DNA of 64,000 nucleotides from Ceratopteris richardii (Eukaryota > Streptophyta > Polypodiopsida > Polypodiales > Pteridaceae). The notes below the pieces were generated by a model that was given only the letters and a program-made list of their open reading frames with translations, had not been told where the DNA came from and did no database searches. Of this stretch, positions 41,782-52,775 are shown piece after piece (within the stretch, counting starts at the first letter, position 1; each line of letters opens with the position of its first letter). Position numbers and translations under genes: made by a program. The stretch covers positions 72,459,221 through 72,523,220 of the forward strand of contig CM035407.1 of assembly GCA_020310875.1 (NCBI GenBank), in the 5' to 3' direction.

Positions 41782-42636
41782 TTGAAGGTCCTATTGACGC
41801 AGGCTCCGATTCTACAACCGCCTGATTGGGAACGTCCATTCCATGTATTTGTGGATGCGTCAGACATCACAATTGGCAGTGTGCTGATGCAACAAACCGA
41901 CAAATGGTTTCGACCAGTGTACTATGTGAGCCGCAGATTAGCTCCTACAGAGAGAAATTACTCTGTGACTGAACGAGAGTGTCTTGGTCTGGTATACTCT
42001 GTTAAGAAATTTCTGCATTACTTGCTGGGACGAAGATTCACTTTCCATGTGGATCATGCCGCACTGGTGTATTTGGTTCGCCAACAACACTTAGGCAGTA
42101 GATTGGCACGATGGGTTTTACTATTACAGGAGTTTGATTATGAAGTTATTCACCGATCCGGTACGGCCCATGTCTTGGCAGACCTTTTATCTCGTCTGGA
42201 TTCTGGTGAGACTCTGGTAGGTGTGGATGACACGATGCCGGCTATTTACGTCACCGAGGAAGCTCTTGAAGAATCTGTAGAACTTCCTATTGCACCTCCC
42301 TACTATGATACATTAATGAATTTTCTTACTGATGGTTGTCTCCCTCCTAATACTCTAGCTACTCTGCGCTGGAAAATTGTGGTCTACAATCGACGATTCT
42401 GGTTGATTATGGGTCATCTGTATTACATAGATCAGACTGGTGTCTTGCTCAGATGTATCCCTCCACATGAATCGGCATCAGTTATTGCCATGGCTCACTC
42501 ATCACCCACTGGAGGACACTTCGCAGCTGATCTCACTCATCGCAAAATCTTGCAAAGTGGGCTATGGTGGCCTACAATGTACAGAGATGTTATTAAATTT
42601 GTGCAGCAGTGTGATGTCTGTCAATGGTCTGGATAG
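41782..42636 (+). CDS. pol: Gypsy F RNase H and integrase zinc finger (open segment)
   Basis: A continuous 284-codon frame. RNase H residues are visible in PFHVFVDASDITIGSVLM (Asp), RNYSVTERECLGLVYSVKKF (Glu) and TFHVDHAALVYL (Asp). The domain ends HVLADLLSRL. The integrase HHCC finger follows: H in THRKILQSGLWWPTMYRDV, then CDVCQWSG. It is a fragment of the polyprotein, not an independent gene. Confidence 0.85.
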   Translation: MKVLLTQAPILQPPDWERPFHVFVDASDITIGSVLMQQTDKWFRPVYYVSRRLAPTERNYSVTERECLGLVYSVKKFLHYLLGRRFTFHVDHAALVYLVRQQHLGSRLARWVLLLQEFDYEVIHRSGTAHVLADLLSRLDSGETLVGVDDTMPAIYVTEEALEESVELPIAPPYYDTLMNFLTDGCLPPNTLATLRWKIVVYNRRFWLIMGHLYYIDQTGVLLRCIPPHESASVIAMAHSSPTGGHFAADLTHRKILQSGLWWPTMYRDVIKFVQQCDVCQWSG

Positions 42637-43566
42637 CCCTGGCAGCAACATTTCTTTACTCTCCAACCTGTCCTGCCTCTTGAACCCTTTCAAAAGTGGG
42701 GTTTAGATTTCATTGGCCCAATTACACCCCCAACGATCCTCACCAACAACCGATATATTTTAACTTGTACAGACTATGCCACTCGGTGGGCAGAAGCTTG
42801 GGCTCTACGTTTTGCTACAGTTGTTTCGATGACCAAATGTTTGATGAAGGATGTCTTCCCTCGATATGGATTACCTCTGGAGATAGTGATGGACCAAGGT
42901 ACACATTTTGCAAATACCTTACTACGGGTGCTGACTTAGACTTTCCAGATTGTGCATAAATTTAGCTCACCTTACTATCCACGCGTGAATGGTCTTGCTG
43001 AGAGCACTAATAAGACTCTGTTGAATATTCTCTGGAAATTGATCTTGGAGTGTCCAGAACAGTGGGACCAGCTCTTACCTGCAGTTTTGTGGACTTACCG
43101 GACCACATACAAAGTGGCAACCGGAATTACTCCGTTTAAACTTGTTTATGGACTAGAAGTTATTGCGCTAATGGAAGTGGTGGTGCCGAGTCTGTGAGTA
43201 GCCTTATCCCAAAAATTGCTACCGGAAGAATCTTTTCCATTCTGGTTGGATGTTCTCAGATCATTGGATGAACAACGCTTGGAAACCTTCATGATTCTTC
43301 AAGAAGTTCAGCTATGCCAAGCCCGTACTCATGATCGCTTTCTCAAAACCCCTGTGTTTACGCTCAACCAATTGGTCCTCTTCTATAACGCTAAATCTAA
43401 CAAATCTGCTAGAAAATTTAAGTTACGGTTGTTCTGTCCATACCGGATTGCTGAACAAGTGGGACCTGCAACTTTTCGGTTGGCAACTTTAACAGGTGTC
43501 CTTCTTCCAAAAGCGATTAATGGCTCCAAACTCCACCCCTATCACTTGCCGGCTACTAACTCATGA
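42637..43566 (+). pseudogene. pol: Gypsy F integrase core and C-terminal domain
   Basis: Across frame changes it reads WGLDFIGPITPPTI and CTDYATRWAEAWAL (first Asp), IVMDQGTHFANTLL (second Asp) and VNGLAESTNKTLLNILWKLI (Glu). A C-terminal segment to 43566 (FCPYRIAEQVGPATFRLATL) is the usual GPY/F-like region. No chromodomain is visible. Stops include TAG near 42934. Confidence 0.8.
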
Positions 43567-43570
43567 GGTG

Positions 43571-43782
43571 TACTCATTATTTTTCCTCTTTTTCAATTGT
43601 CACTTGATTTTCTTTTCTACCCCCTGTGTTTCGGTTGACTGACTATCCTTGCTCCTGTATTATGGCGTTTACTACCACTCTACCCTGCACCTTTGCATTG
43701 TATGTCCTATCTCTAAGCTTACAAAAGGACGTCGGTCAATTATTCTATGGGAACTTACACATGAGACTTTGCACATAGCCAT
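43571..43782. other. Spacer after gypsy F
   Basis: Pyrimidine-rich sequence with no frame and no LTR start. It may be the 3' untranslated part of F, truncated before its PPT. Confidence 0.4.
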
Positions 43783-45119
43783 ATGGTATCTTGTAGCTGC
43801 ATAGGCATGTGTCCTAGGGTGATCTCGCAACGCAATTTCTTCTCTTCACTCGAGCCTTCCCCTACAGTGAATACTGTTACATGCGTCGACAACTCCTCTT
43901 ATCCTCTTATGGGAGTTGGTAAAATCATTTTGACTACTGCTGATGGTATTTCTTTCACTTTGTCAGATGCTTTGTTTGTGCCAGGGATCAAGAAAAATCT
44001 GTTATTAGTTTCTACATTAGCCAAGATTGGCTTGGTTGTGAAATTTGTTGATGACAGGTGTACAGTTCATGATCTGTCAAATGGTGATGTGATTATTGCT
44101 TTTGGCATTTTATGTCGTGAGCTGTATAAGCTCATAGACTATGAAAGTTCTGTGAATGATTCGGCATGTGCAATTCATGATTCTCAGGCTATGTCAGATG
44201 CAAAGCTTTGGCATGCACGCTTTGGTCATCTGAATTTTGCTAGTTTGCTACGCCTGCAGAAATCTGAAATGGTGTCCTCTTTGCCCAAACTTTAGGCACT
44301 TGGAAAACATGTTTGTGAAGGCTGTATTTTGGGCAAAATGCAGCATTCATCCTTTCCAAAAGATGGTTCAGTTCGGGCTACGGAGAAATTGCAGTTTCTA
44401 CATAGTGATGTCTGTGGTCCTATGCAGACACCCTCTTTTGGAAATTACCTTTACTTCGTGACTTTCATTGATGATTTTTCCAGGTATGCATGGGTATATC
44501 CACTCAAAGCAAAGTCGGAAGTGTTCATGTGCTTCAAACAATTTTTGGTTTTGGCTGAAAATCTATCAGCATGTAAAATGGGCACCCTCCGTTCTGATCG
44601 AGGGGGGGAATATATGTCTTCTGATTTTAATGCATTTCTGGCTGAACGTGGGATAAAACACCAGTGTACAGTGTTGTATACACCTCAACAGAATGGAGTT
44701 GTTGAACGAAAGAACAGGTCACTAATGGAGATGGCGAGGTGTATGGTGAAGAGTCAGGCTTTACCACATAGTTTCTGGCTTGAGGGTGTCATGTGTGCAA
44801 CATATGTACTGAACTGGTGTCCCACTCAAGCACTGCAATCTATCACTCCATATGAGGCTTGGCATGATCGCAAGCCATCCATTGCTCATCTGCATGTTTT
44901 TGGTTGTTTGGCATATGCATTAGTGCCTGAACAACATCGCAGAAAATTGGATGATAAGGCAGTAAAATGTATTTTTTTTTGGTACAGTTCTTAAAGTAAA
45001 GGCTATCATCTGTATCATCCACAGACTAAACGCATTCTGGTTAGCCGTGATGTTGTTTTTGTGGAAGAATCTATTCAGCCATTGCTTTCATGTACTAAGG
45101 AGACATCTATTAGCTCCAA
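43783..45119 (+). mobile_element. Truncated copia fragment E (A/B family), plus orientation
   Basis: This is the protease-to-integrase part of the A/B family on the opposite strand. 43783-44295 encodes GVGKIILTTADGISFTLSDA through LWHARFGHLNFASLLRLQKS. 44329-44994 encodes MGKMQHSSFPKDGS, TLRSDRGGEYMSSDFNAFLA and LYTPQQNGVVERKNRSLMEM. Only the beginning of the integrase C-terminal block follows (to 45119). There are no LTRs or RT. A TAG at 44293-44295 replaces GAG and a TAA at ~44992 replaces GAA, so it is dead. It abuts element D head to head. Confidence 0.9.
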
Positions 45120-46081
45120 ATTGAGATATCTAAACACACATTTCACTGCTTGTCAATGCTTAGTGCTAGGGAGATGCATGAATCAACTCAACTAGGAAAC
45201 TACATACTATATATCCAGCCTTATGTTGCATGCATATATAAGACATCCCACAATTTGCTGATAAAGAGAAGTATCAAATGCATCACTAGAATCCTCAATT
45301 GAGAACCTAAATCCTATCTTAACTGGTGTGGTAACTGGCTTGCAATCCTCAAAATCAAAATCTGAAGTAGTTTTTCAACATACTTTGCTTGATGCCTGAC
45401 GATTCCAACCTCAATGGATACAAATTGGATGCCAAGATAGTAGCCCAAAAGACCAAGATAAGTGACATCAAAAGTATGCTGCAAATTAGCCATAAGAATG
45501 TCAAGTTTTGCATCACATGATGCATTCAAGAGTATGTCATCGACATAAAGAACATGCATTGTCAGATCAGCCCCATCTTTGCATACATAGAGTGTGCTTT
45601 CAATTGAACTACATGTGAAGCCAGAGCAATCAAGTGCTTATGGATTTTGTCATACCATGCGCGTGGATCTTGCTTGACACTATACAAGCCTTTATGCAAG
45701 CGACAAACCATATGCCTTACCTTTCATGGAAAATCCAGGAGGTTGCTTAACATAGACCTCTTTTTGCAAATCACCATTCAAGAAAGTTTTTTTTATGTCT
45801 AATTGATATATTTTCCAACCTTGATGGGTAGCCAATGCAACCACGATACAAATAGTAGTCATGCATGAAATAGGTGCAAAAGTTTCCTCATAGTCAATGC
45901 CATATTTGTTGCACATATCCTTTGGCAACCAATATAGCTTTGTAACGATCAATGCTACCATCAGACTTTCTCTTAATCTTGTAAACCCACTTTGTACCAA
46001 TGGTATTTTTTCCTTTTGGCAAGTCACGTAACTCCCAAGTACCATTTCTATGTATGGAATCCATTTTTTATTGCATAGCAC
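45120..46081 (-). pseudogene. pol: Copia D reverse transcriptase (truncated)
   Basis: Frame 45692-46081 reads NKYGIDYEETFAPISCMTTI and YQLDIKKTFLNGDLQKEVYV. Frame 45314-45559 reads MHVLYVDDILLNASCDAKLD with the active-site YVDD. Sequence left of 45314 is still RT-like (compare copia B 32874-33000) but frameless. RNase H is missing. Confidence 0.8.
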
Positions 46082-46280
46082 TCATGCATTGTGAATCATC
46101 ACATGCATCTTCAAAAGTAAGTGGATCTTCATTACATGTTGTTGCAATAAGTGAATAATCCACAAAATTACTTGATGCATGGTGAGAGGTTGATCTTGTC
46201 CTACCAAATAAAGGTGCACTCAATTTGTTGTCTTGCAAAGTTTGTGTCAGCCACTTTGGCACAGTTTGTGGACTCTTGAT
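46068..46280 (-). pseudogene. pol: Copia D integrase-RT linker
   Basis: A 64-codon frame MPKWLTQTLQDNKLSAPLFG, parallel to MPKWLVQTLRDSKLDAPLSY of copia A. It ends at the copia C insertion. Confidence 0.75.
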
Positions 46281-47383
46281 TGTTGAGAGTGATTGATGGA
46301 TGCACTCAGGAAATTAGTTGGTGCTGCAAAACCTGCTTCACACCTGCCCTTTTTTCTTTCCAGATATGCTTAGTACACAAGTTTAGCTTCCTAATGACAT
46401 AAAGAAACCATATATGTGCTTTGGAAATGATTTGGGTAATGATCAAATCAAAACAGATAACTTGGTACTTCACAAATCAAACAAAACCTTCTATTCCTGT
46501 AATGATACCTGCTCAGACTTTTACTCAGTGTGTCCAGCACACTTAAAATTGGCACAATTCCTTTTGGGAGTAACAATGTACCTTAGTAAGCTACCAATCA
46601 CAAGTGGAATCACTTCAATTGACTAACTATGCTCTGAGAAATAAGTTTAGCAAAATTATATCTACCCCCGATTTTTCAGGAACTCTGCAGACAAATACCA
46701 GTGAGCACCTCGACTTGATTTTCTCCCAAATGGCTGAATGGAATCCTTTGAAATTTTGTATGCTTGTAGTAGACCTTGAGCTGGTTCCAATGAGCTATAG
46801 ATCTCTTGATTTGGTTCAGTAGATCCAGAGCAATGCTTCTTTGAAGTTGACAGACTTGGAGTAGGTGACTCAGACAAAACAGAGAAGATGAATGTATACT
46901 TCTATTGATATATGTGTTTGTACAATCTCATTAGCTTGCCAAGCAGAGCTATATGAGGTATTGTGGTGTTGGCTATGGAGTAACCTTCACACACAATGAA
47001 TTACAAAGAGATTTGGCCTCGGGGAGTGAGCTAGAGTGAGTGTGTACCCCGCGACTTTTTCATTACATGCTTTATAGGAATTTGATCTTCTTTTGAATTT
47101 GAAATTCAAACTTAGGCTCCCTTGAATCTCTCCTCTAAAAGTAAGGAGATATTCTCTCCATCTCAACATTCAAAAAATCCACGACTCTAGTGGTAGGTAA
47201 GTGACTTAAAGTGATTACACCCAAATGACAAGTCACTTATACTTTTACAAGGGGTAAGAAGTAGAAACACATAAGCATATGTTCATGTGAGCTTTGCCTT
47301 AAGTAATGCCTTGATAAAGAACTTTATCCATGCTAATCTTCCAAGGGTCCAAGCCAATGTGTGTAGGCTTGTTTGCACCAACA
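46281..47383 (-). repeat. 3' LTR of copia C
   Basis: 1,103 bp, TGTTGAGAGTG to GCACCAACA. Differences from the other LTR are seen near 46292, 46440-46443 and 47168. Confidence 0.97.
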
Positions 47384-47398
47384 GCTCCCCCTCAAGCC
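47384..47398 (-). other. Polypurine tract of copia C
   Basis: Minus strand reads GGCTTGAGGGGGAGC immediately before the 3' LTR. Confidence 0.85.
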
Positions 47399-47424
47399 AA
47401 ACACTTTGGCTTAAGTCTTCTTCT

Positions 47425-50400
47425 TCATTCTTCAATTACTTCCTGCAATCCAATCATAGATTTGAATCTTCCTAGCTTGTTTCCATCCAATGCCTTGGTA
47501 AGTAAATCTGCACATTGCATATTAGTAGAAACATATGTCAATTGAATCTCTTTACTTAACAATTTCTCTCTCACATAGTGGTAATGAACCTCTATGTGTT
47601 TGGTTCTGGCATGATAAATTGGATTTGCTGCAAGGTGAAGAGAGCTAGTGTTATCTCCAAATATAATAGGTGGTCTTGTGAATAGACCTAACTCTGTATA
47701 TAGAAGCTTCAACCAGATAGCTTCTTGAGTAGCATTTGCAAGTCCTCTATACTCTGCTTCAGTGGATGATAATGCCACTGTAGGTTGCTTCTTAGCTGAC
47801 CAAGAGATAGGCTTATCTCCTGCAAAACAAATGTACCCTGAGGTGCTCCTCCTATTATCCTTGCATCCTGCCCAATCTGCATCTGAATAGACTTTAATAT
47901 CAATGTCTGATGTGTAAGGAAAATACAAACCATGACTTTGAGTTCCCTTGAGGTACTTCAAGATCTTCTTTGCTGCCTCTAGGTGAGGTATTCTAGGTTT
48001 GTGCATGAATTGACTAAGCACACTTACTCCATATGCTATGTCAATTCTTGTCAAGGTAGCATAGTTCAAGCTACCCACAATACTTTGATATCCTGTAATG
48101 TCTTTGAGTTCTTCTCCTTCATGAGCACTTAGCTTTTGATTAACCTCCATTGGAGTAGTAGATACCTTAGCATCCTGCAAGCCAAACTTCTTGACCATAT
48201 CCTGTACATACTTCTTTTGAGTAATGTATATACCTGAGTTTGTGTAGATCAATTCAAGACCTAGGAAATATTTTAGTAATCCAAGATCACTAATCTTGAA
48301 TTCTTTCATCATCTGACCCTTGATGTGTCTAATCCCATTGACATCATTACCTGTAATGATGATGTCATCAACATAAACACATAAGTAGATTACCTCTGTG
48401 CTACTTCTTTTTATGAATAGAGAAGTGTCTGCTTTGCTCATCACAAATCCTTGGTCTTGGAGGTAGGTGGTCAATCTGTAGTTCCATGCTCTAGGTGCCT
48501 GCTTCAACCCATACAGAGCCTTCTTCAATTTACAAACATAATGTACCTTTTTTGGATCTTCATAGCCAGGTGGTTGTGACATGTAGACTTCTTCAGATAT
48601 CCATCCATTTAGGAATGCATTCTTCACATCCAATTGGTACATGTTCCAATTCTTGGATGCAGCTACACTCACCAATACTCTGATAGTTGGCATCTTGGCC
48701 ACAGGAGAAAATGTCTCCTCATAATCAATGCCTTGGGTTTGTGCAAAACCCTTGGCTACCAACCTAGCTTTGTACCTGTTAATTGTCCCATCTGAATTCT
48801 TCTTCAATTTGTAGATCCATCTGGATCCAATTACCTTCATAGTCTCTTTCTTGGGTACCAAGTCCCAAGTATCACTCTCTTTTAGGGCTTCTATCTCCTC
48901 ATCCATTGCTTCTCTCCATTCTGGCTTTGTAATTGCTTCTTCATAGGTACCTGGTTCTTCATTCAACAAATCTTTTGCAAGGTATACAGAATGTTTAGTT
49001 ACAAGTGATGTGTCATACCCAAATCTGATAGGTTTCTTCTTCTCTCTCTGAGATCTTCTCATAGCTTGAGTGGAAGTTTCTGCCTTGTCCTCCAATTGCT
49101 TCATCTTCATCTTTCCTTTGGATTTCCAAGCCTTGAACTCTTCAAGGTTGATGGTATCATCATCTGAGCTTGAATCTTCTTGCTGTGTTGGCTCTTCCTT
49201 GGTAAGCTTTGGAAAATCTTCCTCCATGTCATAAGGTAGACTTACTTTCCTGCATTCATTCTCATACCATGAGTCATTCTCATCAAATATGACATCTCTG
49301 CTTACCTTGAACCCTTTGTTTGTGGGGTTATAGAATCTGTATCCCTTTTGGTTCAAATCATAACCAATGAAGATACATTTCTCTGCCTTTGGGTCTAGCT
49401 TTCCTCTTACCTGTGAAGGAATATGCACATATGCTACACATCCAAAGATTTTGCAGTGATCTAGAGAGGGTCTCTTACCATGCCATGCTTCATATGGTGT
49501 CATGCCATCAAGTGATTTGGATGGCAACCTATTGATGAGATAGGTGGCAGTGGACACACTCTCTGCCCATAGGTAATTTGGCAACTTTTTCTCATTGAGC
49601 ATAGACCTAGCTGTTTCCACTATAAGTCTATTCCTTCTTTCTGCTACCCCATTTTGTTCAGGTGAGTATCTGGTAGTGATCTCCCTCTTGATGCCTCTTT
49701 CCTGCAAGAAATCTTCAAACTCATTGGAGAAATACTCTCCTCCACCATCTGATCTTAGCCTCTTCAAGCTTCTACCTGTTTGATTCTCAACAAGTGCAAG
49801 ATACCTTTTGAAACAATTAAACACTTCATCTTTATGCTTCATAAAGTACAAAATGGTCCATCTGCTATAGTCATCAATGAAGGACACATAATACCTTGAA
49901 CCAGAAATGGAAGGGTCCTTGCTAGGTCCCCAAACATCTGTGTGTACCAAGTCTAGGTAGTCTTCATGCATGAAACCTTTTCTTGAGTAGGGTAATCTGT
50001 GAGACTTACCAAATTGACATGATCCACATTTGTAAATCATGTGTTGCTTGGATACATTAGGTATCCCAAGCACACATTGATCCCTGCACATTTGCTTAAG
50101 AGTCCTTTCACCTATGTGCCCTAATCTTTTGTGCCATATCTCTAACTCTGAGAGTGTCTGATCCTTATAATTATACAAAGCAATGTTTTTTGTATCCTCT
50201 AGCTCAAATGTAAATAATCTACCTGATTTCTCCCCTTTGGCTATCCTTCTGAATCCTTGTTTTGGGTCCTCCACATATGCTCCATGTTGTGTGAATCTGA
50301 CCTGCAAACCTTTCTCCACAATCTGACCAACACTCATTAAATTCTTAGTTATTGTTGGTACATAGAGTACTCTGCTTAATAGGTTCTGATTACCATCACA

Positions 50401-51645
50401 TGTCTTCACATTTCCAATTTTAACCACAGAGTGTTTAGTGTCATCACCTGTTTGTACCTGATGTTTGCCCTTGGGCTCTTCCAAATCAGAAAGCAATGCC
50501 ACATTGCCAGCTACATGGTTAGAACATCCTGAGTCAATGTAAAATAAATGATCATCATTTGTACCTATCTTTGAGGTCATATTCATGATCAATAAGGAGT
50601 CATCTTGCTCCTCTGTGTAGTTGTTGTAGTCTCTTCTATTTCTGAATCCACCTTGGTAGCTTCCATTGTGGTTGTTGTTGTAATTGTTGTTGTATTGGTT
50701 GTTGTACCCATTGTAGCTTTGATTGTGGTTGAATCTGCCTCTTCCTTGAGAGTATCCACCTCTTGAGTAGCCTCTTCCTCTCTGGTTTTTATAGTTCTTG
50801 TAGCATTCATCTGTGGTATGATTAGACAACCCACATATGTTGCAAGGTGATGAGTTGTAGGGTCTCCCCCTACCTGACTTACCTCCTCTGCCTCTTCCTC
50901 TAGATGACCTACCTCTCCCTGCATAATTGGCTTGAGAGGTAGACCCTTCTTCATCCTGTTTCTTCTTGCCTTTATCTTTAACTTTCTTATCAGTAAAGAG
51001 AGCAGAGGGGTTATTACCTTTTGATTGATCTCCAGCCTTGGTGAACTTTGCTTCATGTGTAAATAGTTGGCCCATGAGTGTTGTGAGATCAGGGGTATGC
51101 ATGTCCATGTAGAGGTCCATTGCAGTGGTGAAACTTTCCCACTTATCATCTGCCTTGAGACCATTTGTCACTTGCCTGACTATTTGCTCCTCTTCAATTT
51201 CCTCTCCAATGCTTGCTAGTTGGTCTGCCACATCTTTGATCTTTGTCACATAATCTGAGACTGATTGCTTGGGCTGCTTCCTAAGTGTTGTGAACTCTAT
51301 CCATAATTGATTCTTCCTAGCCCTTGTGTTGGAAGAAAAATAGTTTGACAAGGTTTCCCAAGTCTCTTGGGAAGTCTTACAGTTTCTTACATGAGGTAAA
51401 AGAAAGTCAGATATAGAGTTTAAGAGATAAGACCTTGCCAAAGCATCCTTTGCACACCATTGGTTAAGTCTTTCATGCTCATCCTTTGTAGGTAGTCCTC
51501 TAGTCTTGAATGAGGGCAACTCCTCATCTCCTGATATGTATCCAAATAGACTTCTCCCTTGTAGATAGGTCTTCATTCTCAATGACCAAGCTTGATAGTT
51601 GTTTCTGTCCAATTTGTCAATGAATGAAGGGAAACCATCACCCAT
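47425..51645 (-). CDS. gag-pol: Copia C gag-pol polyprotein, intact
   Basis: 1,406 codons from the ATG at 51645-51643, chosen because MGDGFPSFIDKLDRNNYQAW is a standard copia gag start; the frame is open upstream into the primer site. Positions counted from 51672: gag capsid to ~230, Gly/Arg/Asn-rich region with CCHC knuckle CNICGLSNHTTDEC (~275), protease FYIDSGCSNHVAG (~377), GAG-pre-integrase LWHKRLGHIGERT (~500). Integrase catalytic residues lie in HTDVWGP (~577), LRSDGGGEYFS (~642) and QNGVAERRNR (~677). RT has YVDDIIITG (~1099). RNase H has YSDADWAG (~1263), STEAEYRG (~1305) and GDNTSS (~1342). All catalytic residues are present. It encodes everything for particle assembly, cDNA synthesis and integration. 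Confidence 0.97.
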   Translation of the reverse strand: MGDGFPSFIDKLDRNNYQAWSLRMKTYLQGRSLFGYISGDEELPSFKTRGLPTKDEHERLNQWCAKDALARSYLLNSISDFLLPHVRNCKTSQETWETLSNYFSSNTRARKNQLWIEFTTLRKQPKQSVSDYVTKIKDVADQLASIGEEIEEEQIVRQVTNGLKADDKWESFTTAMDLYMDMHTPDLTTLMGQLFTHEAKFTKAGDQSKGNNPSALFTDKKVKDKGKKKQDEEGSTSQANYAGRGRSSRGRGRGGKSGRGRPYNSSPCNICGLSNHTTDECYKNYKNQRGRGYSRGGYSQGRGRFNHNQSYNGYNNQYNNNYNNNHNGSYQGGFRNRRDYNNYTEEQDDSLLIMNMTSKIGTNDDHLFYIDSGCSNHVAGNVALLSDLEEPKGKHQVQTGDDTKHSVVKIGNVKTCDGNQNLLSRVLYVPTITKNLMSVGQIVEKGLQVRFTQHGAYVEDPKQGFRRIAKGEKSGRLFTFELEDTKNIALYNYKDQTLSELEIWHKRLGHIGERTLKQMCRDQCVLGIPNVSKQHMIYKCGSCQFGKSHRLPYSRKGFMHEDYLDLVHTDVWGPSKDPSISGSRYYVSFIDDYSRWTILYFMKHKDEVFNCFKRYLALVENQTGRSLKRLRSDGGGEYFSNEFEDFLQERGIKREITTRYSPEQNGVAERRNRLIVETARSMLNEKKLPNYLWAESVSTATYLINRLPSKSLDGMTPYEAWHGKRPSLDHCKIFGCVAYVHIPSQVRGKLDPKAEKCIFIGYDLNQKGYRFYNPTNKGFKVSRDVIFDENDSWYENECRKVSLPYDMEEDFPKLTKEEPTQQEDSSSDDDTINLEEFKAWKSKGKMKMKQLEDKAETSTQAMRRSQREKKKPIRFGYDTSLVTKHSVYLAKDLLNEEPGTYEEAITKPEWREAMDEEIEALKESDTWDLVPKKETMKVIGSRWIYKLKKNSDGTINRYKARLVAKGFAQTQGIDYEETFSPVAKMPTIRVLVSVAASKNWNMYQLDVKNAFLNGWISEEVYMSQPPGYEDPKKVHYVCKLKKALYGLKQAPRAWNYRLTTYLQDQGFVMSKADTSLFIKRSSTEVIYLCVYVDDIIITGNDVNGIRHIKGQMMKEFKISDLGLLKYFLGLELIYTNSGIYITQKKYVQDMVKKFGLQDAKVSTTPMEVNQKLSAHEGEELKDITGYQSIVGSLNYATLTRIDIAYGVSVLSQFMHKPRIPHLEAAKKILKYLKGTQSHGLYFPYTSDIDIKVYSDADWAGCKDNRRSTSGYICFAGDKPISWSAKKQPTVALSSTEAEYRGLANATQEAIWLKLLYTELGLFTRPPIIFGDNTSSLHLAANPIYHARTKHIEVHYHYVREKLLSKEIQLTYVSTNMQCADLLTKALDGNKLGRFKSMIGLQEVIEE

Positions 51646-51659
51646 GATTACCTTCTTTT

Positions 51660-51671
51660 GCTCTGATACCA
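51660..51671 (-). other. Primer-binding site of copia C (tRNA-iMet)
   Basis: Minus strand TGGTATCAGAGC, perfect, one base from the 5' LTR. Confidence 0.92.
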
Positions 51672-51672
51672 C

Positions 51673-52775
51673 TGTTGAGAGTGATGGATGGATGCACTCA
51701 GGAAATTAGTTGGTGCTGCAAAACCTGCTTCACACCTGCCCTTTTTTCTTTCCAGATATGCTTAGTACACAAGTTTAGCTTCCTAATGACATAAAGAAAC
51801 CATATATGTGCTTTGGAAATGATTTGGGTAATTACCAAATCAAAACAGATAACTTGGTACTTCACAAATCAAACAAAACCTTCTATTCCTGTAATGATAC
51901 CTGCTCAGACTTTTACTCAGTGTGTCCAGCACACTTAAAATTGGCACAATTCCTTTTGGGAGTAACAATGTACCTTAGTAAGCTACCAATCACAAGTGGA
52001 ATCACTTCAATTGACTAACTATGCTCTGAGAAATAAGTTTAGCAAAATTATATCTACCCCCGATTTTTCAGGAACTCTGCAGACAAATACCAGTGAGCAC
52101 CTCGACTTGATTTTCTCCCAAATGGCTGAATGGAATCCTTTGAAATTTTGTATGCTTGTAGTAGACCTTGAGCTGGTTCCAATGAGCTATAGATCTCTTG
52201 ATTTGGTTCAGTAGATCCAGAGCAATGCTTCTTTGAAGTTGACAGACTTGGAGTAGGTGACTCAGACAAAACAGAGAAGATGAATGTATACTTCTATTGA
52301 TATATGTGTTTGTACAATCTCATTAGCTTGCCAAGCAGAGCTATATGAGGTATTGTGGTGTTGGCTATGGAGTAACCTTCACACACAATGAATTACAAAG
52401 AGATTTGGCCTCGGGGAGTGAGCTAGAGTGAGTGTGTACCCCGCGACTTTTTCATTACATGCTTTATAGGAATTTGATCTTCTTTTGAATTTGAAATTCA
52501 AACTTAGGCTCCCTTGAATCTCTCCTCTAAAAGTAAGGAGATATTCTCTCCATCTCAACATTTAAAAAATCCACGACTCTAGTGGTAGGTAAGTGACTTA
52601 AAGTGATTACACCCAAATGACAAGTCACTTATACTTTTACAAGGGGTAAGAAGTAGAAACACATAAGCATATGTTCATGTGAGCTTTGCCTTAAGTAATG
52701 CCTTGATAAAGAACTTTATCCATGCTAATCTTCCAAGGGTCCAAGCCAATGTGTGTAGGCTTGTTTGCACCAACA
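51673..52775 (-). repeat. 5' LTR of copia C
   Basis: 1,103 bp, TGTTGAGAGTG to GCACCAACA. It should hold the promoter (minus strand). Short open frames repeated in both LTRs are not genes. Confidence 0.97.

Larger units (their letters stand above)
37488..43570 (+). mobile_element. Ty3/gypsy retrotransposon F, 3' LTR missing
   Basis: TGTTAGCC at 37488 starts a probable 5' LTR, followed by a gypsy-type primer region (TAGCGCCATCTGTGGGAA, 37943-37960) and then gag, protease, RT, RNase H and integrase in gypsy order to 43566. No second copy of the LTR is found downstream. Copia fragment E begins at 43783 instead. The left end lies against gypsy G coding sequence, so F inserted into or recombined with G. 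Many single stops and a frameshift disable it. Confidence 0.85.
46281..52775 (-). mobile_element. Ty1/copia retrotransposon C, complete and young
   Basis: Two 1,103-bp LTRs (46281-47383 and 51673-52775) differ at about four positions by eye. A perfect TTGAT target duplication flanks them (46276-46280 and 52776-52780). The tRNA-iMet primer site and PPT are intact, and a single 1,406-codon gag-pol frame fills the interior. It is inserted in copia D. Of all elements in the window this is the only one that could still be autonomous. Confidence 0.98.

Noticed and set aside
46414..46877. Short open frames repeated at 51806-52269
   Set aside because: They lie in the two LTRs of copia C and are identical because the LTRs are; there is no evidence of a protein.
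50589..51164. 191-codon minus-strand frame within copia C
   Set aside because: Out-of-frame shadow of the intact gag-pol over its Gly/Arg/Asn-rich region.
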